From Luteococcus japonicus (GTDB lineage: Bacteria; Actinomycetota; Actinomycetes; Propionibacteriales; Propionibacteriaceae): DNA of 64,000 nucleotides. The stretch covers positions 1,426,001-1,490,000 of the forward strand of contig NZ_RKHG01000001.1 of assembly GCF_003752415.1 (NCBI RefSeq), read 5' to 3'. The notes under the pieces were generated by a model that ran no database searches, was not told the DNA's origin, and saw only the letters and a list, made by a program, of their open reading frames with translations. The position numbers and the translations under genes were made by a program. Below are positions 56,915 to 64,000 of this stretch, one piece after another; position 1 is the first letter of the stretch; each line of letters starts with the position of its first letter.

Positions 56915-57678
56915 CGCTTGGTGGGAGCGACGACCCGGCGGGCCACGGGCACCGCGATGCGGGCCGGCATCACCTTGGCGAAGTGCCCCTGGACGGCGTT
57001 GACGAAGCCGTCGGTGACGCTGGGCTGGCGACGGTCCAGTGCCCGGAAGGTGCTTGCCACCACCTGGTCCGGTGTGCGGCGGTTGGCCAGCACCTTGTCA
57101 TCGCCGGCGGCGTCGAAGAAGGCGGTGTCGGTGGGGCCCGGGCAGATGGCGGTGACCCGGACCGGGGTGCTGCGGGTCTCCTCCCAGAGCGCCTGGGTGA
57201 AGCTCAGCACGAAGGACTTGGTTGCTGCGTAGACGGCCATCGTCGGAATGGGCTGGAAGGCGGCGGTGCTGGCGACATTGATGATGGAGCCACTGCCCTG
57301 CTCCAGCATCCCGGGCAGGAAGAGGCGGCTCAGGTGGGCCACCGCGCCGCAGTTGAGACCGATCTCGTCGTTGAGCCGGTCGACGTCGGCCATGGCCAGT
57401 TCCCCGATGGTGCCGAAGCCGGCATTGTTCACCAGCACGTCGACGTGGATGCCGCGACGCCCCAGCTCCGCGGCCAGCTCGTTGCGGGCGGCCTCCTCGC
57501 TGAGGTCTGCGGGCAGCACGACGGCGTCGACGCCGAACTTGGCGCGCGCGTCGGCGGCAATGCGTTCCAGCTGGTCGGTGCGGCGGCTGACCAGCACCAG
57601 GTCATGGCCCTGGGCGGCGAGGTGGTTGCAGAAGGCCTGTCCCAGGCCGCCGGATGCTCCGGTCACGAGTGCATGCAT
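56911..57678 (-). CDS. Short-chain dehydrogenase/reductase
   Basis: 255 residues of the classical SDR family. The NAD(P) loop TGASGGLG is at 6-13, the NNAG motif at about 84-87, and the catalytic Ser137, Tyr150 and Lys154 (YAATK) are present. Substrate unknown. The ATG at 57678 starts 36 bases after the four-unit repeat element copy B. It is co-translated with the YchJ gene. Confidence 0.9.
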   Translation of the reverse strand: MHALVTGASGGLGQAFCNHLAAQGHDLVLVSRRTDQLERIAADARAKFGVDAVVLPADLSEEAARNELAAELGRRGIHVDVLVNNAGFGTIGELAMADVDRLNDEIGLNCGAVAHLSRLFLPGMLEQGSGSIINVASTAAFQPIPTMAVYAATKSFVLSFTQALWEETRSTPVRVTAICPGPTDTAFFDAAGDDKVLANRRTPDQVVASTFRALDRRQPSVTDGFVNAVQGHFAKVMPARIAVPVARRVVAPTKR

Positions 57679-57713
57679 GCGGCCAGCCTAGTCGGGAGCT
57701 CACAAGGACAGAG

Positions 57714-57832
57714 CCGCTCGGGTTTGTGCGATCCGCTCGGGTTTGTGCGATCCGCTCGGGTTTGTGCGATCCGCTCGGGTTTGTGCGATCCGCTCGGGTT
57801 GCAACACACGCGGACCGCAGGAACCCGAGCGG
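57714..57832. repeat. 19-bp unit/palindrome repeat element, copy B (four units)
   Basis: Four exact 19-base units, CCGCTCGGGTTTGTGCGAT, span 57714-57789. They are followed by CCGCTCGGGTTGCAACACACG, with its palindromic centre, and end in the inverted half-unit GAACCCGAGCGG (57821-57832). The unit equals that of copy A except at two positions. It lies between the SDR start and the ccsB stop. Confidence 0.92.
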
Positions 57833-57853
57833 CTGCCGGGGCACCCCGTGAAA

Positions 57854-58795
57854 TCAGATGCCGGCGTAGGAGTGCAGCCCACTGACCAGCAGGTTGACCC
57901 CGATGAAGTTGAACCAGAAGCTCACCACGCCGATGATCGCGATGATCGCGGCATTGCGGCCCCGCCAACCGGCCGTCGCACGGGCGTGCAGGTACATGGA
58001 GTAGATGATGAAGGTGACCAGGCTCCAGGTCTCCTTCGGGTCCCAGCCCCAGAAGCGACCCCAGGCGTACTCGGCCCAGATGGAGCCGGCGGCGATGGTG
58101 AAGAACCACACCGGGAAGGCGAAGGCGTGGGCCCGGTAGGCGAAGGTGTCCATCACCTTGGCCGAGGGCAGCTTGGCCAGGTAGCCGGTGCGCGGCGCCC
58201 CATCGGCCTTCTTCTCGGCGCGTTCCTGGAAGAGGTAGATGATCGAGGCCATGCCGCCGACATTGAAGGCGGCGCCCGCGATGCAGGCGGCGACGATGTG
58301 GATCAGGAACCAGACCGAGTGCAGCGCTGGCACCAGCGGGGCGATCGCGACGTAGAAGACCGTCGCGGCCAGGCCATTGCCGACGGCCAGCAGCAGGGTG
58401 ATGGGCAGGCCGAGCCAGCGCATGTCCTTGGTGAGGGCCAGGACCACGTAGGCGACGGCGACGAAGAGCAGCGCCGAGATGGTGAACTCGTACATGTTGC
58501 CCCACGGCGCCCGGTGGGCCGCGACGCCGCGGAGCACGACGCCCAGGGCATGGCTGACCAGGGCGATCACCGTGATGCCGATGCCCATCCGGCCGAGCAT
58601 GTCGACGCGAATGCGGGCCTTCTCGTCGTTCTCCGCGTCCCCCGGGCCTGCCTCGACGAGCTCGGCCGACGCGAACTGCGGATCGGCCGCGAGCCCGCGG
58701 GCGGAGGCCCATTCGGCGGCGTGGGCCATGAAGGCCACCAGGTAGAGCACGGCCGCGGTGACGATGCCCAGGGCGGACAGTTCGGAAATGCTCAC
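57854..58795 (-). CDS. ccsB: Cytochrome c biogenesis protein CcsB (CcsA-like heme exporter)
   Basis: 313 residues with about eight hydrophobic segments. The WWD-type heme-handling region is WGRFWGWDPKETWSLVTFIIY, and conserved His residues flank it. With ResB it forms the System II heme-attachment complex. The GTG at 58795 overlaps the resB stop as GTGA. It is the last gene of a hemL-tlpA-ccdA-resB-ccsB run; copy B of the repeat element follows. Confidence 0.9.
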   Translation of the reverse strand: MSISELSALGIVTAAVLYLVAFMAHAAEWASARGLAADPQFASAELVEAGPGDAENDEKARIRVDMLGRMGIGITVIALVSHALGVVLRGVAAHRAPWGNMYEFTISALLFVAVAYVVLALTKDMRWLGLPITLLLAVGNGLAATVFYVAIAPLVPALHSVWFLIHIVAACIAGAAFNVGGMASIIYLFQERAEKKADGAPRTGYLAKLPSAKVMDTFAYRAHAFAFPVWFFTIAAGSIWAEYAWGRFWGWDPKETWSLVTFIIYSMYLHARATAGWRGRNAAIIAIIGVVSFWFNFIGVNLLVSGLHSYAGI

Positions 58796-60369
58796 TTCTT
58801 CTCCTCGGTGGCGGTGCCGGTTGCGGCGGCGGTGAGTTCGTCGACGTGTTCGGACAGCCCGGTACGGGCGTCGGCGCGGTCCAGGCCGGCCACCTCGATC
58901 GCCGTGCCCTCGTCGTTGGTACGGGTGCGGATCCACAGACGGCGGGGCCGCACGAACAGGCTCAGGCACAGCCCCAGGATCGAGGCGGCGATGGAGCCGA
59001 AGGTCATCGGCAGACCGGGTGCGCGGCTGATCTGCACCTTGCTCCAGCGGCTCCAGCCGTCGAAGGTGACGGTCCCGGTGCCGTCGGGCAGGGTGTAGCC
59101 CTCTCCCGGCTTGAGCATGAAGCTCAGCACGTCGTCGCCCTCCTTGAACTGCGTCAGGCCCGTGGTATCCAGCGCGTAGATGTTCTCCGGCTTGCCGGTC
59201 TCGGTCTTGGGCGCGCCATGGTAGGCGTTCAGGAAGAGCTTGGGATTGACGGCGTCAGGGAAGAGCGACTGGCCCATCATCCCCTGCTCCGGCGCGGTGG
59301 GGAGGAAGATGCCCTGGAAGGCGAGGCGCTCGGGGCGGGCATCGGGGGCCTTGATGACGCCCGAGGAGGTGAAGTTGCCGTCCTGTGGCAGGAAGACGAC
59401 CGGCCCCTGCCAGGCCTTGTCTCCCTTGCCGTCGGTGACGGTGACGTGGGCGGCGTAGCCGTGCCCGATCAGGTGGATCTTGTTGCCGTCGATGGTGATC
59501 GGGTGGTTCACCCGGACCAGGTCGGAACGGGTGCCCTGCTCATCCGTGACGTCCATGGTGGCGCGGAAGTCACGCGCGGCGCCGCGCTGCACGGGGCCGG
59601 TCTCGAACTTCACGATGAACTGCTTGAGCTTCATGCTGAAGGGCGACAGGTTGTCCGTGTCCACCCAGGCGCCGGCGTGGTACTCGTCGTACTGGGTGAT
59701 GGAATTGCTGAAGCCCTGGCCCTCGACGAGGATCGTCGAGCCCTTGAAGCCCAGCATGTTGTTCCAGGCGATGCCGAGCAGCACGAAGACCAGACTGAGG
59801 TGGAAGAGCAGGTTGCCGAACTCGCGCAGGTAGCCACGCTCGGCGCTGAGCCCGGCCGATCCGTCGGGCAGGGTGGTGCGCTCGACGCGGAAGCGGCGCT
59901 TGCGCAGCCACGCCTCCGCACGCTCCAGGCCCTCGTCGGCAGTGATGCCCACGGGAGCCGCCAGCCGGTGTTCGGGCAGCCGGTCAAGCCGCGACGGGAT
60001 GCGTGCCGGGCGGCCACGAAGGGCCTTCCAGTAGACCCTGATCCGGGGGATGATGCAGCCGATCAGGCTGGCGAAGAGCAGCAGGTAGATGGCGCTGAAC
60101 CAGGGCGAGGTGTACACGTCGTACATGCCCAGCGGCTCGTAGACCTTGTCCAGGACCGTGTGCGCCTGCTTGAAGTCGGACACCTTCATCGCGCTCTGGC
60201 TGCGCTGCGGGATCAGCGATCCTGGAATGGCGCCCAGCGCCAGCAGGAAGAGCAGTGCCAGGGCGGTGCGCATGCTGGTCAGCTGCGTCCACACCCAGCG
60301 AATCATCTCGACGGGGCCCAGCGGCTGGGGGCGGGTGCTGCTGCTCATCGTGTCCTTGCTCTTCTTCAT
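58792..60369 (-). CDS. resB: Cytochrome c biogenesis protein ResB (Ccs1)
   Basis: 525 residues. The N-terminal membrane part has three helices (LALLFLLALGAIPGSLIPQ at about 40-58), then a large extracytoplasmic domain (about 190-440) and a fourth helix near residue 455. The conserved FGNLLFHLSLVFVLLGIAW region is typical of Ccs1. It delivers heme to apocytochromes with CcsB. The start and the ccdA stop overlap as TGATG. Confidence 0.9.
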   Translation of the reverse strand: MKKSKDTMSSSTRPQPLGPVEMIRWVWTQLTSMRTALALLFLLALGAIPGSLIPQRSQSAMKVSDFKQAHTVLDKVYEPLGMYDVYTSPWFSAIYLLLFASLIGCIIPRIRVYWKALRGRPARIPSRLDRLPEHRLAAPVGITADEGLERAEAWLRKRRFRVERTTLPDGSAGLSAERGYLREFGNLLFHLSLVFVLLGIAWNNMLGFKGSTILVEGQGFSNSITQYDEYHAGAWVDTDNLSPFSMKLKQFIVKFETGPVQRGAARDFRATMDVTDEQGTRSDLVRVNHPITIDGNKIHLIGHGYAAHVTVTDGKGDKAWQGPVVFLPQDGNFTSSGVIKAPDARPERLAFQGIFLPTAPEQGMMGQSLFPDAVNPKLFLNAYHGAPKTETGKPENIYALDTTGLTQFKEGDDVLSFMLKPGEGYTLPDGTGTVTFDGWSRWSKVQISRAPGLPMTFGSIAASILGLCLSLFVRPRRLWIRTRTNDEGTAIEVAGLDRADARTGLSEHVDELTAAATGTATEEKK

Positions 60370-61151
60370 CAGATCGGGGCTCCGTAGGCGACGGCCCACT
60401 GACGCACCACGGCCATCGCCCGGTCCCACAGGCCGGTGACCAGCAGGATGCCGACGAGCACCATCAGTCCCCCGCCGGCGCGCTGGACGGCCAGTTGGTG
60501 GCGCTTCACGAAGCCGATGGCGCCGGCCATCCGGCTCATCGCCAGCCCGGCCAGCACGAAGGGAATGCCCAGGCCGAGGGCATAGCAGAAGGCCAGGACA
60601 CCGCCCCTCAGTTGCGAACCCTCGTTGAGGGCCAGCCCCAGGACGACGGCCAGCGCCGGCCCCATGCACGGGGTCCAGCCGACACCGAAGACGATCCCCA
60701 GCAGTGGGGCGGCGAGGATTCCGAGACGGGGCACCCGGTGCAACCGCACGTCTCGTTGGCCCAGCGGGACGAGCCCCAGGAAGATGGCGCCCAGCAGGAT
60801 GGTGAGCAGGCCGATCACCACGGTGATGGCGCGCTGGTGCATCACCAGCGCGGAACCGAGGCTGCCGATCACGGCGCCCGTCGCGACGAAGACGGCGGCG
60901 AAGCCCAGCACGAACAGGCAGCTGCCGAGCAGCATCCGGCCGCGCCGGCCCCCGTCGGCCACCTCGGCGGCGCTCAGGCCCGTCGCGAAACTCAGGTAGC
61001 CGGGCAGCAGGGGCAGCACACAGGGAGAGAAGAAGCTGAGCAGGCCGGCCAGGGCTGCGACGGGAATGGCGAGCAGCATGGAGCCCCCGATGGCGGATTC
61101 CACCCAGGAAGCCTGCAGCGGGACGAGGCCCGGCCACGACGTGGTCAGCAT
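60369..61151 (-). CDS. ccdA: Thiol-reductant membrane protein CcdA
   Basis: 260 residues with about six helices. The redox Cys pair is in FFSPCVLPLLPGY (Cys44) and GWTPCMGP (Cys162). CcdA passes electrons across the membrane to the TlpA-type thioredoxin so that apocytochrome Cys residues stay reduced. It ends seven bases before the tlpA gene's stop on the coding strand side, and is one gene of the cytochrome c operon. Confidence 0.92.
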   Translation of the reverse strand: MLTTSWPGLVPLQASWVESAIGGSMLLAIPVAALAGLLSFFSPCVLPLLPGYLSFATGLSAAEVADGGRRGRMLLGSCLFVLGFAAVFVATGAVIGSLGSALVMHQRAITVVIGLLTILLGAIFLGLVPLGQRDVRLHRVPRLGILAAPLLGIVFGVGWTPCMGPALAVVLGLALNEGSQLRGGVLAFCYALGLGIPFVLAGLAMSRMAGAIGFVKRHQLAVQRAGGGLMVLVGILLVTGLWDRAMAVVRQWAVAYGAPI

Positions 61152-61158
61152 GGGCAGC

Positions 61159-61737
61159 TCACTTGCCGGCGGCGATGTCGTCGACGACGCCCACCAGGGT
61201 GGAGGCCGTGGCCTCGCCCAGGATGCGGGCGGCGATGCGACCCTCGGCGTCGATCACCAGGGTGCTGGGGATCGCCTTGGCGGGCAGCACCTTGAACTTG
61301 AGCAGCAGGGCACCGTCCGGGTCGTGCAGGTTGGGATAGGTGATCCCGAAGCTGCGCACGAAGGCCTGTCCCTGGGTGGTGTTGACGTCGCGGGTGTTGA
61401 GGCCGACGAACTGTGCCTTCCCGGCGGTGCGCTTGGCCGCCTCCACCAGGGCGGGCGCCTCGTGCCGGCAGGGCGAGCACCATGAGCCCCAGACGTTGAC
61501 CACGACGACTTTTCCTGTGAAGTCCGTCAGGGAAAGCTTCTTGCCGTCCAGGGTCGGGCCCTCGATGGCGGGCGCGGGCTTGCGTCGGTCCACGGGGACG
61601 ATCGAGTAACCGCCGTCCCCCACGGCGAAACCGTCCTCGGCTGCAACGCCCGTGGAATCGCTGCACCCGGGGAGACCCAGCAGCGGAAGGCTGGCGGCGC
61701 CGGCGAGCAGGGCGCGTCGGCTGGTTGGCACCGTCAC
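61159..61737 (-). CDS. TlpA/ResA-type thioredoxin lipoprotein
   Basis: 192 residues. The signal region has RR at 7-8 and a lipobox LPGC (Cys25), so it is a lipoprotein that may go through Tat. The active site WCSPC (Cys87, Cys90) follows VVVVNVWGS. It probably keeps apocytochrome c thiols reduced for ResB/CcsB. The GTG at 61737 overlaps the hemL stop as GTGA, coupling heme supply to cytochrome c assembly. Confidence 0.9.
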   Translation of the reverse strand: MTVPTSRRALLAGAASLPLLGLPGCSDSTGVAAEDGFAVGDGGYSIVPVDRRKPAPAIEGPTLDGKKLSLTDFTGKVVVVNVWGSWCSPCRHEAPALVEAAKRTAGKAQFVGLNTRDVNTTQGQAFVRSFGITYPNLHDPDGALLLKFKVLPAKAIPSTLVIDAEGRIAARILGEATASTLVGVVDDIAAGK

Positions 61738-63059
61738 AAGGCCTTTCGTGCCGCTGCGGCTGCCTTGGGCAGTGCATCGATGACCCGGCCGACGACATTC
61801 TCGTCGTGCGCCGCGGACAGGAACCAGCACTCGTAGCCCGACGGGGGCAGGTAGATGCCCTGGTCCAGCATGGAGTGGAAGAAGGCGGCGAAGGCCTCCT
61901 GGCTCTGTGTCTGGGCCTGCTCGTAGTTGGTGACCGCGCTCTCGGCGCCGAGGAAGACGCTGAACATGCTGTTGGCCGTGTTGATCACGTGCGGGACGCC
62001 GAAGGCCTGCAAGGCCGTGGTGACGGCCTGCTGCAGCTTGGCGGACATGGCGTCCAGGTGGCTGTAGACGTCGTCGGTGCACAGCTTGAGGGTGGTGGCT
62101 CCCGCCACCGAGGCCACCGGATTCCCGCTCAGGGTGCCGGCCTGGTAGACACCGCCGACGGGAGAAAGGTGCAGCATGTGCTCCGCGGAACCGCCGAAGG
62201 CAGCCGTCGGGAAGCCGCCACCCATCACCTTGCCGAAGGTCATCAGGTCCGGTTCGACGCCGTCCTTGCCGAACTGGCCGCTGCGAGTGACGCGGAAGCC
62301 GGTCATCACTTCGTCGCTGACGGACAGGGCGCCGTGGGCATGCGCGGTCCGCTTCAGGAAGGCGTTGAAGTGCTCGCCGTTCTCGGTGCCGGGCTCGATG
62401 ACGCCCATGTTGCCGGGGCTGGCCTCGGTGATGATGCAGGCGATCTCGTCGCCGTGCTCGGCGAAGATCTTCTCCACGGCCGCACGGTCGTTGTACGGGG
62501 CCACCAGCGTGTCCGCGGCCACCGCGTCCGGGACGCCGGGGCCGGCGGGGACGGCGCGGGAAGCGGCATCGCCCAGGGTGGCGACGCCGGAACCGGCGGC
62601 CACCAGCAGTGAGTCGACGTGGCCGTGGTAGCAGCCGGCGAACTTCACGATCTTGTTGCGGCCGGTGATGCCGCGGGCCAGGCGGAGCACGCTCATGGTG
62701 GCCTCGGTGCCCGAGTTGACCAGGCGCACCATCTCGATGGGTGTGCGCTCGACGATGAGTTCGGCGAGTTCCACCTCGGCCTGGGTGGGGGCACCGAAGG
62801 AGGTGCCCCGGGCGGCGGTGGCCTGGACGGCGTCCAGCACCTGCGGGTGGGCGTGGCCCAGGATCATCGGCCCCCAGGAACCGACCAGGTCGACGAGCTC
62901 GTTGCCGTCGGCATCGGTGACGAAGGCTCCCTTGGCGGAGGTGATGAAGCGCGGCGTGCCTCCGACGGCACGGTAGGCGCGGACCGGGGAGTTCACTCCC
63001 CCGGGGATGACCCTCTGCGCGCGGGCGAACAGGTCTTCGGAGGCAGGCACGGGTTGCAT
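61734..63059 (-). CDS. hemL: Glutamate-1-semialdehyde 2,1-aminomutase
   Basis: Makes 5-aminolevulinate from glutamate semialdehyde in heme synthesis. 441 residues. PLP Lys277 is in [12 protein letters not shown], with the family marks [26 protein letters not shown] and [10 protein letters not shown] second Met three codons upstream is possible. It is preceded on the same strand by the GIY-YIG gene, with hemB beyond; a CTCGACAAGCTCGGG repeat lies in the 170-base gap. Confidence 0.95.
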   Translation of the reverse strand: MQPVPASEDLFARAQRVIPGGVNSPVRAYRAVGGTPRFITSAKGAFVTDADGNELVDLVGSWGPMILGHAHPQVLDAVQATAARGTSFGAPTQAEVELAELIVERTPIEMVRLVNSGTEATMSVLRLARGITGRNKIVKFAGCYHGHVDSLLVAAGSGVATLGDAASRAVPAGPGVPDAVAADTLVAPYNDRAAVEKIFAEHGDEIACIITEASPGNMGVIEPGTENGEHFNAFLKRTAHAHGALSVSDEVMTGFRVTRSGQFGKDGVEPDLMTFGKVMGGGFPTAAFGGSAEHMLHLSPVGGVYQAGTLSGNPVASVAGATTLKLCTDDVYSHLDAMSAKLQQAVTTALQAFGVPHVINTANSMFSVFLGAESAVTNYEQAQTQSQEAFAAFFHSMLDQGIYLPPSGYECWFLSAAHDENVVGRVIDALPKAAAAARKAL

Positions 63060-63148
63060 GGCCGCCAGCCTATGCGCCCAGCCAAGGAAGGCCGAATCCG
63101 TGGACCGGAGGGTGGGCACCGGGCACAGAATCGACCGAGCCCGCTCAA

Positions 63149-63167
63149 CCCCTCGACAAGCTCGGGG
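63149..63167. repeat. CTCGACAAGCTCGGG dispersed repeat, copy 1
   Basis: CCCCTCGACAAGCTCGGGG is a near-palindromic 19-mer. The same core recurs at 63213-63227, 63555-63573, 63595-63610 and 63615-63634, and in degenerate form at 6221-6234. Confidence 0.7.
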
Positions 63168-63212
63168 ACCAAGGTGGAGACACGCGCGAGGACCAGGGCC
63201 CACACCCGACGG

Positions 63213-63227
63213 CCGAGCCTGTCGAGG
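63213..63227. repeat. CTCGACARGCTCGGG dispersed repeat, copy 2 (inverted)
   Basis: CCGAGCCTGTCGAGG is the reverse complement of the core with R=G, just after the GIY-YIG stop. Confidence 0.65.
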
Positions 63228-63229
63228 CC

Positions 63230-63511
63230 TCAGCGTTGCGACGGAGGCTTGGCGAGCCGCTTGATCTCTCCCCAGCCGCGAATCAGAGCCTCGCGCTTTT
63301 GGGCACCCCAGCCATGCAGCTTGCGCTCCCTGCGCCACGCGTCCCCGACATTGGAGAACTCCTGGAACCAGACGAGCTGGATCGGCAAGCGTTCCGCCGT
63401 ATGGCTGGCGCGGTGTCCGGATGCATGCTGGTGCAGCCGGTTCTCCAAATTCTTCGTCCTCCCGACATAGAGCGTGCCATCGCTGCAGCGATGCATGTAG
63501 TCCCATGTCAT
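63230..63511 (-). CDS. GIY-YIG nuclease superfamily protein
   Basis: 93 residues from the ATG at 63511. The catalytic core is [21 protein letters not shown], where LYVGRT carries the second Tyr and the Arg, followed by [12 protein letters not shown] and a late Glu in [18 protein letters not shown]. The first Gly-Ile-Tyr is replaced by a Tyr-Met-His context. It is the UPF0213/YhbQ-like small group, whose substrate is unknown. The gene is flanked on both sides by copies of a CTCGACARGCTCGGG repeat. Longer upstream frames overlap those repeats. Confidence 0.85.
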   Translation of the reverse strand: MTWDYMHRCSDGTLYVGRTKNLENRLHQHASGHRASHTAERLPIQLVWFQEFSNVGDAWRRERKLHGWGAQKREALIRGWGEIKRLAKPPSQR

Positions 63512-63554
63512 GCGGCGATCATTCGCCGTCCGGCCAGTTATGACCACCAGCAGA

Positions 63555-63634
63555 GCCCTCGACAAGCTCGGGCAGCGAGAAGGGTGCGGCCTCTGGACAG
63601 GCTCGGGTCACCCAGCCCTCGACAGGCTCGGGGC
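63555..63634. repeat. CTCGACARGCTCGGG repeats, copies 3-5
   Basis: GCCCTCGACAAGCTCGGGC at 63555-63573, GGACAGGCTCGGGTCA at 63595-63610 and GCCCTCGACAGGCTCGGGGC at 63615-63634 lie in the 144-base gap between the GIY-YIG start and the hemB stop. Confidence 0.7.
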
Positions 63635-63655
63635 CGGGGCACGGGCGGCGTCGCG

Positions 63656-64000
63656 TCAGCGCGCCTGGCGCTGGGCCCACTCCAGGGCCCAGTAGCTCAG
63701 GGTGATGTCGGCACCGGCGCGACGGATGGCCAGCAGGCTCTCGTCGATGGTGCGCTCCCGGTCCAGCCAGCCATTGGCAGCGGCGGCCTCCACCATGGAG
63801 TACTCACCGGAGACGTTGTAGGCGGCCACCGGGATGTCCACCGCGTCGGCCACCTGGCGCAGGATGTCCAGGTAGGGCAGGGCCGGCTTGACCATCACGA
63901 TGTCCGCACCCTGTTCCACATCGGCGAAGACCTCGCGCAATGCTTCGCGGGCATTGGCCGGGTCCTGCTGGTAGGTCTTGCGGTCGCCCTGCAGCGAACT
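63656..64000 (-). CDS. hemB: Delta-aminolevulinic acid dehydratase (porphobilinogen synthase), partial
   Basis: The last 114 codons are visible; the 5' part lies beyond the right edge. It joins two 5-aminolevulinate into porphobilinogen. Segments [29 protein letters not shown] and [18 protein letters not shown] are diagnostic of HemB. It is upstream of the GIY-YIG and hemL genes on the same strand, so the heme genes are close but not overlapping here. Confidence 0.95.
   Translation of the reverse strand, partial: SSLQGDRKTYQQDPANAREALREVFADVEQGADIVMVKPALPYLDILRQVADAVDIPVAAYNVSGEYSMVEAAAANGWLDRERTIDESLLAIRRAGADITLSYWALEWAQRQAR

Overview
The window is GC-rich bacterial DNA with an actinobacterial gene set. 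It carries two mycothiol genes (mshD and mycothione reductase), a monomeric NADP isocitrate dehydrogenase, a GlnR-type regulator, an actinobacterial PHO box, a DtxR/IdeR-type iron box and several actinobacterial DUF families (DUF2530, DUF3027, DUF3151). The mix, with luxS and a System II cytochrome c assembly operon, fits Propionibacteriales (Propionibacteriaceae), but this is inferred from gene content, not from a search. The region looks chromosomal: no phage, plasmid or intact transposon genes are visible.

Layout. 1-10.7 kb: a secreted-protein fragment, pyruvate carboxylase (pyc), an iron-box-controlled divergent pair (methyltransferase and cupin), an AzgA-type purine permease beside a DUF2530 gene, a frameshifted esterase, and a DUF3027/cold-shock pair. 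10.9-20.3 kb: a proline-rich membrane protein, a helicase-associated protein, a glmU-prs operon (sugar-nucleotide and PRPP supply), tRNA-Gln, a TetR regulator and isocitrate dehydrogenase. 20.4-27.7 kb: a low-complexity secreted protein, purA, a decayed alkaline phosphatase, DUF3151, typA and an L,D-transpeptidase with a recent internal duplication. 27.8-34.7 kb: ygfZ, nitrobindin, dtd, glnR, mshD and ppk.

34.8-40.2 kb is a phosphate block: mutT1, then a PHO box and pstS-pstC-pstA-pstB, directly after polyphosphate kinase. No phoU is present here. 40.2-46.7 kb is the most accessory-looking part. It holds a Bcr/CflA efflux pump with a MarR regulator, a sucrase/ferredoxin-like protein, an XRE regulator next to tandem repeats, the mtnN-luxS operon, an AbiEi-like gene bracketed by two inverted copies of a repeat element, and a wrecked potassium-channel gene.

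46.7-57.7 kb: leuS, a P-loop kinase, a GH3 lipoprotein, mycothione reductase, the molybdate transporter modABC with its HTH-Mop regulator, a YchJ protein and a short-chain dehydrogenase. 57.8-64 kb: a tightly overlapped minus-strand heme/cytochrome c run, in transcription order hemB (partial), GIY-YIG gene, hemL, a TlpA-like thioredoxin, ccdA, resB and ccsB.

The most unusual signal is a repeat family found at four intergenic sites (about 10.85, 44.95, 46.1 and 57.8 kb). Each site has one to four 19-bp units (core CCGCTCGGGTT) ending in a palindrome centred on GGGTTGCAAC. Other unexplained structures are a 76-bp exactly symmetric inverted repeat at 4804-4879, a 111-bp inverted-repeat element at 14070-14180, and clustered CTCGACARGCTCGGG repeats around the GIY-YIG gene at 63.1-63.6 kb.
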